Position numbers and translations under genes: made by a program | The notes under the pieces: model-generated | The model's database searches: none | Seen by the model: only the letters and a program-made list of their open reading frames with translations | Told to the model about the DNA's origin: nothing | Shown: positions 5,604 through 5,969 of the stretch, piece by piece | How positions within the stretch are numbered: position 1 is the stretch's first letter | Layout: every line of letters starts with the position of its first letter | Origin: an uncultured Altererythrobacter sp. | GTDB lineage: Bacteria > Pseudomonadota > Alphaproteobacteria > Sphingomonadales > Sphingomonadaceae | Direction of reading: 5' to 3' | NCBI GenBank assembly: GCA_937950385.1 | Contig: CALFEA010000150.1 | Coordinates: forward strand, 1 to 5,969 | DNA: 5,969 nt

Positions 5604-5969
5604 TTAGTCAAAGAGCCCCCATACCGGTGCGTGATCGCTCGCCTTTTCGCGGCCTCGATGATCGCGGTCCACGCCAACGGCTTGCAATTTGTCGGCTAGC
5701 TCTGGGGTCAGCAACAGGTGATCGATCCGAAATCCGTGATCGCGTTGCCATGCGCCCGCTTGATAATCCCAATAGGTCCACACTCCGACGCGCGGGTTGA
5801 GTGTGCGCACGGCATCGGTCCAGCCATCGGCGAGCAATTGGGCATAGGCCTGGCGAGATTGGGGCTGCATGAGCGCATCGTTCTGCATCGCTTTGACGGC
5901 CCAGACATCATCGTCTTCTGGGATGACATTGTAATCACCAACGACTGCACAAGGCACTTCTTCCGCCCA
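5604..5969 (-). CDS. xth: exodeoxyribonuclease III, C-terminal part (5' end outside window)
   Basis: This is the C-terminal 121 or so residues of an ExoIII/XthA-type AP endonuclease of the endonuclease-exonuclease-phosphatase fold. The enzyme cuts DNA 5' of abasic sites and degrades duplex DNA from 3' ends during base-excision repair. The frame is open to the right edge. It contains GDYNVIP with the catalytic Asp-x-Asn pair (E. coli D151, N153), GAWQRDHGFRIDHLLLTP with the conserved Asp of RIDH (D229), and ASDHAPVWGLFD with the terminal Asp-His (D258, H259). About 145 N-terminal residues, including the metal-binding Glu, lie beyond the window. A GTG at 5957 is internal, because the preceding codons (WAEE) continue the family alignment. 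The gene converges on the hydrolase gene and shares its terminator. Confidence 0.95.
   Translation of the reverse strand, partial: WAEEVPCAVVGDYNVIPEDDDVWAVKAMQNDALMQPQSRQAYAQLLADGWTDAVRTLNPRVGVWTYWDYQAGAWQRDHGFRIDHLLLTPELADKLQAVGVDRDHRGREKASDHAPVWGLFD

Noticed and set aside
1..5969. CRISPR array, insertion sequence, prophage, toxin-antitoxin or defence island
   Set aside because: No direct repeats at array spacing, terminal inverted repeats, transposase, integrase or nuclease/toxin motifs were seen. Every sizeable open frame that stands up is a housekeeping or conserved family gene.

Overview
The window looks like ordinary core chromosome of an alphaproteobacterium, most likely order Sphingomonadales (an Erythrobacter/Altererythrobacter/Sphingopyxis-type organism). 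The grounds are protein character and gene order: maf, aroE, coaE, dnaQ, hpf, ptsN, then a SleB-type hydrolase with a Pro/Ala-rich neck. The assignment comes from recognising families, not from a database search. Base composition looks moderately GC-rich and uniform, and nothing suggests horizontal transfer. No tRNA, rRNA, CRISPR array, insertion sequence or phage gene was found.

Layout. Positions 2-2583 (+) hold a tight run of maf (5' end missing), aroE and coaE, each pair sharing a 4-base ATGA stop/start overlap, then dnaQ after a 61-base gap. Positions 2616-3182 (+) hold the long-form hibernation factor hpf, with the clearest Shine-Dalgarno in the window. A 121-base spacer with a weak terminator-like hairpin follows. 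Positions 3304-4623 (+) hold ptsN, a hotdog thioesterase overlapping ptsN by 11 bases, and a DUF1491 gene read from a TTG codon. Positions 4624-4841 are a 218-base non-coding stretch with several small inverted repeats, one overlapping a possible promoter. Positions 4842-5519 (+) encode a secreted SleB-like cell-wall hydrolase. A strong hairpin terminator at 5542-5580 separates it from a convergent exonuclease III gene (xth, minus strand), which runs off the right edge.

Together the genes serve basic cell maintenance: nucleotide-pool or septum control (Maf), aromatic amino acid synthesis (AroE), coenzyme A synthesis (CoaE), replication proofreading (DnaQ), ribosome dormancy (HPF), nitrogen-type phosphotransfer signalling (PtsN), peptidoglycan cleavage (SleB-like) and base-excision repair (Xth). 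The hpf-ptsN pairing is a classic proteobacterial arrangement.

I did not find a convincing undescribed system. The places most worth a second look are the hairpin-rich leader before the hydrolase, the overlapped thioesterase gene, and the DUF1491 protein of unknown function.
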